Source of the DNA: an uncultured Bacteroidota bacterium
GTDB taxonomy: Bacteria > Bacteroidota > Bacteroidia > Chitinophagales > Chitinophagaceae
Assembly: GCA_903905065.1 (NCBI GenBank)
Contig: CAIVEW010000101.1
Location: 1 to 64,000 of the forward strand
Direction: 5' to 3'
DNA: 64,000 nucleotides
The notes below the pieces were generated by a model. That model was given only the letters and a program-made list of their open reading frames with translations. It did not search any database and was not told the DNA's origin. Shown piece after piece: positions 1 to 9,309 of the stretch. Numbering within the stretch: the first letter of the stretch is position 1; each line of letters opens with the position of its first letter. A program made the position numbers and the translations under genes.

Positions 1-486
1 ATTTATTTTTTAATCATTTTCTTGCCTATTTTTTTTCTTTACAAAACTCCCGCCATTTCTTCCAAAAACCCCAAAAAGTGGTAAAGGTGAGGGTGAAAAT
101 AACTAATCCCGTGGTGGGTGGTTGTTGAATGTGAATATTCGTAATTTTTAATGAAAATTAAAAAATGTCGAAATAGCGGCTGATTTACAGTTGTAGTAAA
201 CATTGCTATTAAATTTCTTTGTTAATTGGTTGTAAAATTGAAAACTACGGTCTAACTTGCAGTTAATTAGTAAATCATTAGCAAGTCATTTACCAATTGA
301 TAACAAAAGTGAAGTTTGATAAAAATTGTTTTTAAGGCACCAATCTAAAAAACAGAGCGTATGAGAAAATCTACTCAAATTGTTTCCGACCAACACACAG
401 CTTCTTTCGCAGAGGCATGCACGCCATCCCGTTTATCCACACGTTCATCGGTTTCATCATCTCGTTCATTTCTTAAATATACGGAC

Positions 487-3400
487 ATGAAAAAAAATCT
501 TCTTTCCGGCATAATAGCAATATTGCTGTTGATGACCGGGTACGTAGTAAAGGCCAGCAGCACCATATCGCAGGGCTTCAACAGCACTTCGATCTCTGCT
601 GGCAAGAAAATATGGTTTAGTGCGGTAGTTAATGTAAGCGGTACGCCTACATACCCACTTACCATTAATTTCACCAACCAGGTAATCTCGAGTTCGGCAT
701 TTTCACTTTCTGTGCCAAACGGAGAGTTGATACTGGATCCAACCGTAACAACGGCGACAACAGTTTTCAACGGATCGGCCTGGGTGACAACGGTAGCGCC
801 AAACGCGGCAGGCCACTATTTTATATCCGGCTATAGCGATTCGCTGACCACTAACATATCCGGCGGGCTGAACCCAGTATCCTGGACCGGTACATTCTCC
901 ACTTGTGGAGCTAATGTATCTATAAGCTGGGAATGGGCGGCGGCTGTTTATTCTTCTTTCAACAGCAACTTGAATGACCTTGGCGTAAAGCCATCTGATT
1001 GTACTTCATGTTCAGCTTATTCAAATGCGGACCATGCAGGTTCTCCGGAACATTATATGTCGCATGTGATCACCGGCGCAACGGGCAGCACCAGCGGTGG
1101 TGGTGGCATGTGCGGATCAGGATCAGGCACCAGCTATACCGGCAGCTATTCTGCATCACAGTCATTGACAATCACTGGCAGCAGCTTCTCGGCTGCCGTT
1201 TGCGCAGGCGGTACAACAACACTGAACGCTGGTGTAAGTGGCGGTACATGGAGCAGCAGCAACACATCAGTAGCTTCGGTAAATGCGAGCGGTGTTTTAT
1301 CCGGCGTTTCCGCGGGCACAGCAAGGATCACCTATGCTACCGGCAGTTGCACTACAGCCCAGACAGTTACCGTTAACGCAGCGCCAACAGCGGGCGCTTC
1401 ATCGCCTGCTTCTGTTTGCCAGGGTGCATCACTTCCATTGACCGGCACTACCAGTGGCAGCACCGGTGGCGGCACCAGCGGTGGCGGCACCTGCGGCGGT
1501 GGTAGCGGCAGCGGCAGTTCTTCAACTTTTTCATGGCAGGGGCCAGCAGGGTTTACATCTGCTTCTCAGAATCCAACACGGACAGGCATGACTACCGCTA
1601 TGGCTGGTACCTACAGCTTTACAGTAACTAGTTCAAATGGTTGCAAGACAACGGCAACAACCAATGTAGCTGTGAACTCCGCGCCATCTGCAGGAACAGT
1701 TAACGGGTCATCAATAATATGTGCGGGAACAACAACCACTTTCAACGACGCTGTGAGCGGCGGTGTATGGAGCACCAGTGCAGCAGGTGTTGCCACTGTT
1801 AACTCCGGCGGTGTTGTAACCGGTGTTAGTGCGGGTACTGCTACTATATCTTATAAAGTAACCAACAGTTGCGGTAATGCAGTAGCAACCAAGGTTATAA
1901 CCATCAGTGCTGCGCCAAATGCCGGCGTATTGAACGGCCCAGCCAGCGTATGTGTTGGTGGATCAATTACTATAGGCCATACAGGCACAGGCGGTACATT
2001 TAACTCTGGCGCAGCAGTGATTGCAACCGTTAGTTCGGGCGGTGTTGTAACCGGCGTAGCCGCTGGTACAGCAACGATATTTTATACAGTAAGCAACAGT
2101 TGCGGTACTGATATAGCTACAAAAGTTGTAACCGTGAATGCTTTACCTACAGTGTCCGGCGGGTCAACCGGTACAACTTGTGCTGGTGGAACCTTTACTT
2201 TGACCGCTACTCCAGGCGGCAGCGGCAGCGGTAGCGGCGGCAGTTGTGGTGGTGGCAGCGGATCGGGCTGCGGCGGTGGAACTGGTGGCGGCTGCGGCGG
2301 TGGCAGCGGAAGCGGCGGTAGTTGCGGTGGTGGTAGCGGAAGCGGAAGCGGCGGATGGGGCTACTGCGGCGGTGGCAGCGGATCGTCTTCCTTTACGTGG
2401 AGTGGTCCATCGGGCTTCGCCTGCGGGTCGCAGAATCCAGTACGCACCGGTGCATGCTCATCAATGAATGGCGAATATAATGTAACTTATACAGACGCAA
2501 ACGGATGCCAGGCAAATGCAACAACTACGGTAAATGTGAACCCTGTGCCAAATGCAGGGACCATCACCGGCAGTTCGACTATCTGCGTTGGCGCAACAAC
2601 GAACATGGCTGACGCAGCAGCGGGCGGAGTTTGGCACTCAAGCGCTGCAGGTATCGCATCGGTGAGCGCAGCCGGCGTAGTTACAGGTGTAGCTGCCGGT
2701 ACCGCAACTATATCTTATGTAGTTACTAATAGCTGCGGTACAGCAACCGCTACAAAAACAATAACTGTAATTGCTGCACCTGGTGCAGGCACTGTAACCG
2801 GGGCGAGCAACATCTGCGCCGGATCAGCAACAACCTTTGCCGATGCAGTAAGCGGTGGTGTATGGAGCTCAGGGACAACAAGCATAGCTGCCGTTAGCGC
2901 CTCTGGTGTTGTAAGCGGCATGGCAGTGGGCAATGCTACTATATCTTATAGAGTAACCAATAGCTGCGGTAATGCTGTGGCCACTAAGGTGATAAGCGTG
3001 GGTGCAGCGCCAAGTGTAGGTGTAATAACCGGCGGCGCAACTGCATGTGCAGGAGCAGTAATAAATATGGCGGACGCAACAAGCGGCGGTGTTTGGAGCA
3101 CAAGTGCACCAGCGATAGCAACAGTTGACGCAAGCGGAGTTGTTACCTCTGTTACTGCAGGAACTGCCACTGTATCTTATAAAGTAACAAATAGCTGCGG
3201 CAACGCTACTGCTACAAAGGTGGTAACCGTAGGCTCTTTGCCAAATGCAGGCGCAATAACCGGCAGCGGCAATATATGTGCAGGTGCAACAACGAGCCTG
3301 GTTAACGCAGCAGGCGGCGGTGTATGGAGCAGCAATGCAACAGGCATAGCTACCGTTAGCGCGGCAGGTGTTGTAACTGGTGTAGCTGCAGGTGCTGCAA

Positions 3401-6400
3401 CTATATCTTATGTTGTAACCAACAGCTGTGGTTCTGCAGTTACCAGCAGCCCGGTCATTGTTAACGCATTGCCTGATGCCGGAACAATAAGCGGCCTTAG
3501 TGCGATCTGCGGAAGTGCAACTACAACTATTAACAACACAGTATCGGGCGGCGTATGGAGCACAAGTGCAGCTGCCGTAGCTACTGTAGATGCAAGTGGG
3601 GTTGTTACAGGCGTAGGTGCCGGTTCAGCTAGCATCTCTTATACAGTTGTCAATAGTTGCGGCACAGCGGTTGCAACTACCGGAGTAACCGTTACATCAA
3701 TACCGGATGCAGGTATAATAGCCGGCACCACAACGCTGTGTGCAGGTGCAACATCAGCGCTTAACAATGCAGCAGGTGGCGGCGTATGGAGCATTGATGC
3801 ATCTGCGATCGCTACCATAGATGCGTCCGGCGTGGTGACAGGCGTATCTGCGGGTGTAGCAAATGTATCGTATACAGTAACTAACAGTTGCGGATCAGCG
3901 GTAGCAAATGGTGCGATCACTGTTAATCCGCTGCCAAACGCTGGTGCGATCACCGGTGGTACAGTGGTATGCGCGGGCGCAACAATAGCAATGAATAATA
4001 CAACAAGCGGCGGTGTATGGAGCACAAGCGATGCCACCGAGGCTACTGTCGATGCGAGTGGTGTAGTAACAGGTGTTTCGGGTGGTGCTGCTACTATATC
4101 TTATACTGTTACCAACAGTTGCGGAACTGCAACAGCAACTATCCCGGTTAATATTAATGCACTACCCGATGCCGGCACAATCACCGGCGCTACAATAGCC
4201 TGTATGGGTACACCAGTGGCCCTTGCTACTACAGTGAGCGGTGGTGTTTGGAGCGCTGATGCAACTGGTGTTGTGAATGTAGATGCAACCGGTGTTGTTA
4301 CGGGTATTTCTGCCGGTGTTGCCAATGTGTCTTACGTTGTAACAAACAGCTGCGGCTCATCTATGGCTAACAGTACAGTTACAGTGAGCGCAAGTGCCGA
4401 TGCCGGAACAATAAGCGGCGGCGCCGCGATCTGCACTGGTACTACAACAGTATTGAACAGTACAGTGAGCGGTGGAGTTTGGAGCACAGGTGCAGCAGGA
4501 ATCGCTACTATAGATGGTTCTGGTGTTGTAACCGGCATTGCAAGTGGCATAGCCACAGTGACCTACACCATCGTGAACAGTTGCGGCAATGCAAGCGCTA
4601 CCAAAGTTATCAATGTTACCGCTATACCTGATGCGGGAACTATCACCGGTACTAATGCCTGCCTGGCCACAACAAACACCCTTGCAAATGTGGCAAGCGG
4701 TGGCGTATGGAGCACAAGTGATGCAACAATAGCTTCAATTAGTGCAAGCGGTGTTGTGACTGGTGTTGCGGTTGGTAACGCGATCATAACTTATACAGTT
4801 GCCAACAGCTGCGGTACAGCGATGACTACCTTCCCAATAATAGTAAATGCCCTGCCTCCCACAGCAGGCGTGGTTACTGGTTTTGATAGTGTATGCATCG
4901 CGTTAACAGGAACTTTAGTTGACACAACAGCGGGCGGTGTATGGAGCAGCAGCGACCCGACTCATGCAACCGTGGATGCAATAACTGGTGTTGTAACCGG
5001 TGTTCTGGCTGGTAGCGCTACGATCTCCTACACAATTACCAATGGTTGCGGCTCAGTAACTGCTAGCAGGTGGATACATGTTAAGCCTCTTCCTGATCCA
5101 GGTGTGATCACAGGCCCATCGCATGTTTCTTACCAGTCAACTATAGTTTTGACAGATGTAACAGGTTACGGAACATGGAATACCGACAACTACTATACCA
5201 GCGTTTCCGGTGGCATAGTATATGGAGTAGAGCCAGGTGTAAGTACTATTACTTATTCACTGGATAATCTTTGTGGAACAGCTTATGCTACAAAAGTGAT
5301 CACCGTTGATAGCCCGGTTGTTGGACATTTGTCAGGTATTCAAGGTACTACTAATTTGGCCTGTGTTGGCGGAACAGCAGCATTCTGGACAGCCTATTCA
5401 GGTGGTGTATTTACCATAGACCCAGCAGACGCCGCCATCGCTTCTGTAACACCAACCGGCCTTGTAACCGGTCTGAGCGCTGGTACCGCGATCCTGAGCT
5501 ACAGTTACTGGGGTGCTACTACAACAACTATTATTACAGTATACCCGGCTCCAAATCCTATTGTTGGACCGGCTACATTTTGCAACACTCATTCCATAGA
5601 ATTGTCTGATGCTACCCCAGGTGGAGTTTGGTCGAGCGGTATCCCTTCTACTGCAGCGATAAGCACAACCGGGGTATTAACCGCAAACAATCCGGGAGTG
5701 GTGCCTGTTTATTATACCCTGGTGGCTCCTGCGGGCTGCAGTGTAACAATGAACATAACTGTAAACCCTCTTCCTGCCGGTATAATGGGAGCGAGCGGCG
5801 TTTGTGCAGGTTTAACAACAACATTGCATGATTCTACCGCTGGTGGCGTGTGGAGCGGCAGCAATGCTCATGCAACAGTGGATTCAGTAGGAAATGTGAC
5901 CGCTATCTCTGCAGGTGGGATCGCAGTTACCTACACAGAAAGCACAGGTTGTTCTTCACTTGATCTCATTACTATATACCCAGCGCCCGGGCCTATCACC
6001 GGCAACCTGAGTGTTTGTAACGGAGCAACTACCTTTGTAATTGATACAAGCACAGTTAAGTTGTCATGGACCAGCAGTAACCCTTCAGTTGCTTCTGTGA
6101 ACCCAGCTGGTGCTGTCGTTGGTTTGTCAGTGGGAACTACCGTGATCACTTATACAAAGACAACCGGTTGTTATACTACAGCGGTAGTTACTGTTAATCC
6201 GGTGCCAGTTGTTACGCCTATCTTAGGGTCATCTTCAGTGTCCAGTGGTACACCGGTAACTTTGTCTGATCTTACACCCGGCGGTATCTGGAGCAGCAAC
6301 AACTCTGTCATAATTAATATAGGCAGCGCTACCGGTACATTTACCCCAACGTTTCCACATACGAACGCTTCAGCTTTTTATACAGTTACCAACTCATACG

Positions 6401-6933
6401 GTTGCACAGGCCAGGTTTCAATGCTGATAACCGTAGGCGCTGCACCGCATAGCCATGGAAGCGCTACTACCAATGTAGGCGGTACTGTAAATGTAGCAGA
6501 TGAAACAGTTGGCGGAGATTGGACCTCCAGTGATAATGGTGTTGCAACAGTAGATGGTAATGGCATTGTTACAGCGCTTGCACCAGGCAGCACAACCATT
6601 ACCCACACCACAACAGGAAGTGATGGCGTTGTTACCGAAGCAGTCACACAGGTTATCGTAAGTGCCCTGCCTTTTGACGTAAGGCTTTTCCCAAGCCCTA
6701 ACAATGGTTCGTTCAGTGTAACAGGCATTGCCGGCACAGACCAGGATGTCAATGTAACTATTGAAGTTGCAAATATGCTGGGACAGGTTGTTTATACTAA
6801 TCAGTCTGTTGCGACTGCGGGTATGATCAACAACCAGGTATCGATTGGCAGCAATCTTACTACTGGTAATTACGTACTGATCGCCAGCAATGGTACTGAA
6901 AACAAGACAATCCATTTTGTGATCGAGAAATAG
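487..6933 (+). CDS. Giant secreted BIG2 (bacterial Ig-like 2) repeat protein with T9SS type A C-terminal sorting domain
   Basis: ORF 361..6933. An internal ATG at 487 (MKKNLLSGIIAILLLMTGYVVKA) gives a classical signal peptide, so it is the likelier start. More than 15 repeats of the type 'GGVWSTSAAGVATVxxxGVVTGVxAGTATISYxVTNSCG', then C-term 'LFPSPNNGSFSVTG...GNYVLIASNGTENKTIHFVIEK'. Confidence 0.9.
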   Translation: MKKNLLSGIIAILLLMTGYVVKASSTISQGFNSTSISAGKKIWFSAVVNVSGTPTYPLTINFTNQVISSSAFSLSVPNGELILDPTVTTATTVFNGSAWVTTVAPNAAGHYFISGYSDSLTTNISGGLNPVSWTGTFSTCGANVSISWEWAAAVYSSFNSNLNDLGVKPSDCTSCSAYSNADHAGSPEHYMSHVITGATGSTSGGGGMCGSGSGTSYTGSYSASQSLTITGSSFSAAVCAGGTTTLNAGVSGGTWSSSNTSVASVNASGVLSGVSAGTARITYATGSCTTAQTVTVNAAPTAGASSPASVCQGASLPLTGTTSGSTGGGTSGGGTCGGGSGSGSSSTFSWQGPAGFTSASQNPTRTGMTTAMAGTYSFTVTSSNGCKTTATTNVAVNSAPSAGTVNGSSIICAGTTTTFNDAVSGGVWSTSAAGVATVNSGGVVTGVSAGTATISYKVTNSCGNAVATKVITISAAPNAGVLNGPASVCVGGSITIGHTGTGGTFNSGAAVIATVSSGGVVTGVAAGTATIFYTVSNSCGTDIATKVVTVNALPTVSGGSTGTTCAGGTFTLTATPGGSGSGSGGSCGGGSGSGCGGGTGGGCGGGSGSGGSCGGGSGSGSGGWGYCGGGSGSSSFTWSGPSGFACGSQNPVRTGACSSMNGEYNVTYTDANGCQANATTTVNVNPVPNAGTITGSSTICVGATTNMADAAAGGVWHSSAAGIASVSAAGVVTGVAAGTATISYVVTNSCGTATATKTITVIAAPGAGTVTGASNICAGSATTFADAVSGGVWSSGTTSIAAVSASGVVSGMAVGNATISYRVTNSCGNAVATKVISVGAAPSVGVITGGATACAGAVINMADATSGGVWSTSAPAIATVDASGVVTSVTAGTATVSYKVTNSCGNATATKVVTVGSLPNAGAITGSGNICAGATTSLVNAAGGGVWSSNATGIATVSAAGVVTGVAAGAATISYVVTNSCGSAVTSSPVIVNALPDAGTISGLSAICGSATTTINNTVSGGVWSTSAAAVATVDASGVVTGVGAGSASISYTVVNSCGTAVATTGVTVTSIPDAGIIAGTTTLCAGATSALNNAAGGGVWSIDASAIATIDASGVVTGVSAGVANVSYTVTNSCGSAVANGAITVNPLPNAGAITGGTVVCAGATIAMNNTTSGGVWSTSDATEATVDASGVVTGVSGGAATISYTVTNSCGTATATIPVNINALPDAGTITGATIACMGTPVALATTVSGGVWSADATGVVNVDATGVVTGISAGVANVSYVVTNSCGSSMANSTVTVSASADAGTISGGAAICTGTTTVLNSTVSGGVWSTGAAGIATIDGSGVVTGIASGIATVTYTIVNSCGNASATKVINVTAIPDAGTITGTNACLATTNTLANVASGGVWSTSDATIASISASGVVTGVAVGNAIITYTVANSCGTAMTTFPIIVNALPPTAGVVTGFDSVCIALTGTLVDTTAGGVWSSSDPTHATVDAITGVVTGVLAGSATISYTITNGCGSVTASRWIHVKPLPDPGVITGPSHVSYQSTIVLTDVTGYGTWNTDNYYTSVSGGIVYGVEPGVSTITYSLDNLCGTAYATKVITVDSPVVGHLSGIQGTTNLACVGGTAAFWTAYSGGVFTIDPADAAIASVTPTGLVTGLSAGTAILSYSYWGATTTTIITVYPAPNPIVGPATFCNTHSIELSDATPGGVWSSGIPSTAAISTTGVLTANNPGVVPVYYTLVAPAGCSVTMNITVNPLPAGIMGASGVCAGLTTTLHDSTAGGVWSGSNAHATVDSVGNVTAISAGGIAVTYTESTGCSSLDLITIYPAPGPITGNLSVCNGATTFVIDTSTVKLSWTSSNPSVASVNPAGAVVGLSVGTTVITYTKTTGCYTTAVVTVNPVPVVTPILGSSSVSSGTPVTLSDLTPGGIWSSNNSVIINIGSATGTFTPTFPHTNASAFYTVTNSYGCTGQVSMLITVGAAPHSHGSATTNVGGTVNVADETVGGDWTSSDNGVATVDGNGIVTALAPGSTTITHTTTGSDGVVTEAVTQVIVSALPFDVRLFPSPNNGSFSVTGIAGTDQDVNVTIEVANMLGQVVYTNQSVATAGMINNQVSIGSNLTTGNYVLIASNGTENKTIHFVIEK
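2212..2388 (+). repeat. Low-complexity Gly/Ser/Cys-coding (GGC/AGC) repeat inside the giant protein
   Basis: DNA is degenerate ggcggcagcggtagc units; translation GGSGSGSGGSCGGGSGSGCGGGTGGGCGGGSGSGGSCGGGSGSGSGGWGYCGGGSGSSS. Confidence 0.9.
2600..4800 (+). repeat. Tandem ~231-bp (77-aa) BIG2-encoding repeats
   Basis: Recurring 'GGTGTATGGAGCACAAGTGCA...ACTATATCTTAT...ACCAACAGTTGCGG'. Antisense ORFs in the track recur at 4101, 4332 and 4563, exactly 231 bp apart. Confidence 0.8.
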
Positions 6934-7001
6934 CCTCACCCCGGCCCTCATCCTGAAGCAAAGGTTGGGGTCGGGTGAGTAGACTGGAAATTGCAATTAA
7001 G

Positions 7002-7033
7002 AACAAGGGCTGGTGGAAACACTGGCCCTTGTT
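7002..7033. terminator. Candidate terminator hairpin downstream of the giant BIG2 gene
   Basis: AACAAGGGC...GCCCTTGTT 9-bp inverted repeat followed by a T-rich tail. Confidence 0.5.
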
Positions 7034-7093
7034 TATGTATAGATAGAACATTTGAAGTAATCGCACCCGCTATTTTTCCTATTTTTACATCTC

Positions 7094-7597
7094 ATGCGGA
7101 GCAAACTCATCTTATTGCTGGTGCTGCCTGTGCTGCTAATGGCTGCCGGTTGTCACGTGTATAGTTTTTCTGGGGCTACTATTGAGGGTAAGACCCTGAA
7201 TATACACCAACTGGAAAATAAGGCGCGCAATGTGGAGCCGAGCCTGGCTTCCACGCTTACGGATAAGCTACGAAGCCGGATATTGTCGCAAACGGGCCTT
7301 TCACCCGTTACCAGGGATGATGCGGACTATGATATGAGTGGCGACATAACTGCATATGAGGTAACGGTGACCGGGGCGACTAATGTGCAGGTGGCCTCGA
7401 AAAACAGGCTTACCATGAGTGTGAAGATCACGTTCAAGAACCGACTGAACGAAAAATCCAATTTCAGCCAGACATTTACCCGTTTTTCCGATTTTGACGC
7501 CTCACAAATACTTGACAATGTGAAGGCTGCGCTGATAGACGATATCGGAAATCAGCTTGCAGATGATATTTTTAATAAAGCTTTTGTAAATTGGTAG
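7094..7597 (+). CDS. lptE: LptE family LPS assembly lipoprotein
   Basis: Lipobox 'LLMAAGCHVYSFSGATIEGKTLNI'; LptE-like length; Bacteroidota-like synteny just before secG. Confidence 0.75.
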   Translation: MRSKLILLLVLPVLLMAAGCHVYSFSGATIEGKTLNIHQLENKARNVEPSLASTLTDKLRSRILSQTGLSPVTRDDADYDMSGDITAYEVTVTGATNVQVASKNRLTMSVKITFKNRLNEKSNFSQTFTRFSDFDASQILDNVKAALIDDIGNQLADDIFNKAFVNW

Positions 7598-7610
7598 CCG
7601 GTTACGCATA

Positions 7611-8825
7611 ATGACAGACCAATTTTCCATACAATACATATCCCGACTGCTGGATAGCCCCGCCTTGATCACTGAGGGCGACCGTAGCAGTGTGGAGTCA
7701 TTACTCCGGTCGTATCCCTACCTGGTGCCGCTACGATATATTGAAGCTGCTGAAAAGCGAACGCCACATGCGTTCTCTACGGAAATGCTGGCGAAGGCGC
7801 GGCCCTATATTGGCAACTGGATAAAATATTGCGATTTTGCGGACGCTGCAAGCCAGGCCATTGTGGTAACTGACCTAGAAAGTGAAGGTGATCGATACGA
7901 GGAACAACCCGAAACCCCGGAGGTGCAGGTGGAGCGCGAGGAAGTGCCTGGACAGGTTATTGAACCTACACCAGGTATACTGCTGACTGAGGAACCTTTT
8001 TTCGCTCCTGATCCAATTATTGAGCCGGAACCGGAGGAAATTATGGCTGATGAAATAGTCGCGGAAATACTGCATGAGCCAGTTGCGGAGCCTTCAGAAC
8101 CGATGGTAAAGGTGAGTGAAGAGTTTTTACAGTTGATAAGGGAGGAGCCGTCCGTTATTCCGGAGCCCATAGGAATAGCACCACGACCTGTTTTTGACTC
8201 CGCCGACGTTCATAACGAGGCTAGCGACGAATATGAGATCACAGAAGATGCGACGCCAACCGCTGAGCCGGTAGCCCTCCATTTGGTTACACCCCCGTTT
8301 GAAGAGCCGGCTAAGGAAACAACAAACGATAAGACGGCAGAAGCATTAATATCTCCTATATATACGCAGGACTATTTTCTGCAGCAGGGCGAGAAGATAT
8401 CAGAAGAAATTCCGGTAGAAATTGAGGACTTAAAAGAAAGCCCGGATACGGACGACGTTGATAAATCGCTGATGGTGATGATGAGTTTCTCTGAATGGCT
8501 GCTTCATTTTAAGAGCACCACCCGGAAGCACGAAGAGGAAAAGAAAGACCAGCGGGCCCTGAAAACGATGTGGCAGAAGGAAAAACTGGCAGCAGTGCTG
8601 GAGGAAGAGAACGAAGAAATACCCGAAAATGTATTTGAAATGGCTGTGAACTCTATCGCAAAAGAGGACGGCCTCGCCAGTGAATCCCTGGCGGAAATAT
8701 ATATAAAACAGGGTAAATATGACAAGGCGATGGACATGTACCGGAAATTAAGTTTGCGAAATCCTCAAAAAAACGCTTACTTTGCCCGCAAAATAGAGGA
8801 AGTTTTAAAGGAAAAGCAATCATGA
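7611..8825 (+). CDS. Hypothetical protein, acidic middle region, TPR-like C-terminus
   Basis: 404 aa; C-term 'LAEIYIKQGKYDKAMDMYRKLSLRNPQKNAYFARKIEEV' is TPR-like. The stop overlaps the secG start. Confidence 0.7.
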   Translation: MTDQFSIQYISRLLDSPALITEGDRSSVESLLRSYPYLVPLRYIEAAEKRTPHAFSTEMLAKARPYIGNWIKYCDFADAASQAIVVTDLESEGDRYEEQPETPEVQVEREEVPGQVIEPTPGILLTEEPFFAPDPIIEPEPEEIMADEIVAEILHEPVAEPSEPMVKVSEEFLQLIREEPSVIPEPIGIAPRPVFDSADVHNEASDEYEITEDATPTAEPVALHLVTPPFEEPAKETTNDKTAEALISPIYTQDYFLQQGEKISEEIPVEIEDLKESPDTDDVDKSLMVMMSFSEWLLHFKSTTRKHEEEKKDQRALKTMWQKEKLAAVLEEENEEIPENVFEMAVNSIAKEDGLASESLAEIYIKQGKYDKAMDMYRKLSLRNPQKNAYFARKIEEVLKEKQS

Positions 8826-9112
8826 CATCTCTCGTTGTAATACTAATATTGTTGGCCTGTGTGGCATTGGCGTTTTTTATTCTTATCCAAAACCCTAAGG
8901 GTGGTGGCCTTACCGGTAGCTTCGGGACTATGAGCTCGCAGGTAATGGGCGTAAAGCAAAGCACAGATGTAATGGAAAAAGGTACGTGGATACTCATCAG
9001 CACTGTCGCCGGGCTGTGTATCATTACCGTTGCGCTTTTCCAGAAACCTGAAGGGCCTGTTAAGAACGGAAACGCTGCCCAGCAGAATTCTGCGCCTGCC
9101 AAGAAAAAATAA
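8822..9112 (+). CDS. secG: Preprotein translocase subunit SecG
   Basis: 96 aa, two TM segments, 'ILIQNPKGGGLTGSFG'. Confidence 0.9.
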   Translation: MTSLVVILILLACVALAFFILIQNPKGGGLTGSFGTMSSQVMGVKQSTDVMEKGTWILISTVAGLCIITVALFQKPEGPVKNGNAAQQNSAPAKKK

Positions 9113-9135
9113 TAACTGATTTATAGAAGTTTTCT

Positions 9136-9163
9136 GAAAGGTCCTGCATTAGCGGGACCTTTC
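9136..9163. terminator. Hairpin terminator after secG
   Basis: GAAAGGTCC...GGACCTTTC perfect 9-bp stem. Confidence 0.6.
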
Positions 9164-9309
9164 GTTCATTTTGATGGGCCGGGTAAGGTAGTCAAACAAA
9201 AAAGCCCTCGCAAAGTCGCAAAGGCGCGGCTTCAATGTTTTGTTTTCAAGGTCGCAAAGCACGAGTACATTTGTTAAGACAACTGAAAGTGTTCAAAGAA
9301 TAGCCGAGA

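Noticed and set aside
2600-4800. CRISPR-like array because of regular spacing
   Set aside because: The 231-bp units are in-frame protein repeats with degenerate sequence; no short identical repeat/unique spacer alternation was found anywhere in the window.
6935-6985. Short imperfect inverted repeat 'ctcaccccggccctc...ggttggggtcgggtgag'
   Set aside because: Imperfect arms and uncertain role; could be a dispersed repeat or decayed terminator but not supportable from one copy.
6418-6996. 192-aa antisense ORF at the end of the BIG2 giant gene
   Set aside because: Overlaps the T9SS sorting domain; Cys/Asn/Ile-rich with no motif; no independent promoter or RBS seen.
9184-9300. 'cgcaaagtcgcaaaggcgc' intergenic pseudo-repeat after secG
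   Set aside because: Resembles generic dispersed intergenic sequence; too short and single-copy in this window to interpret.
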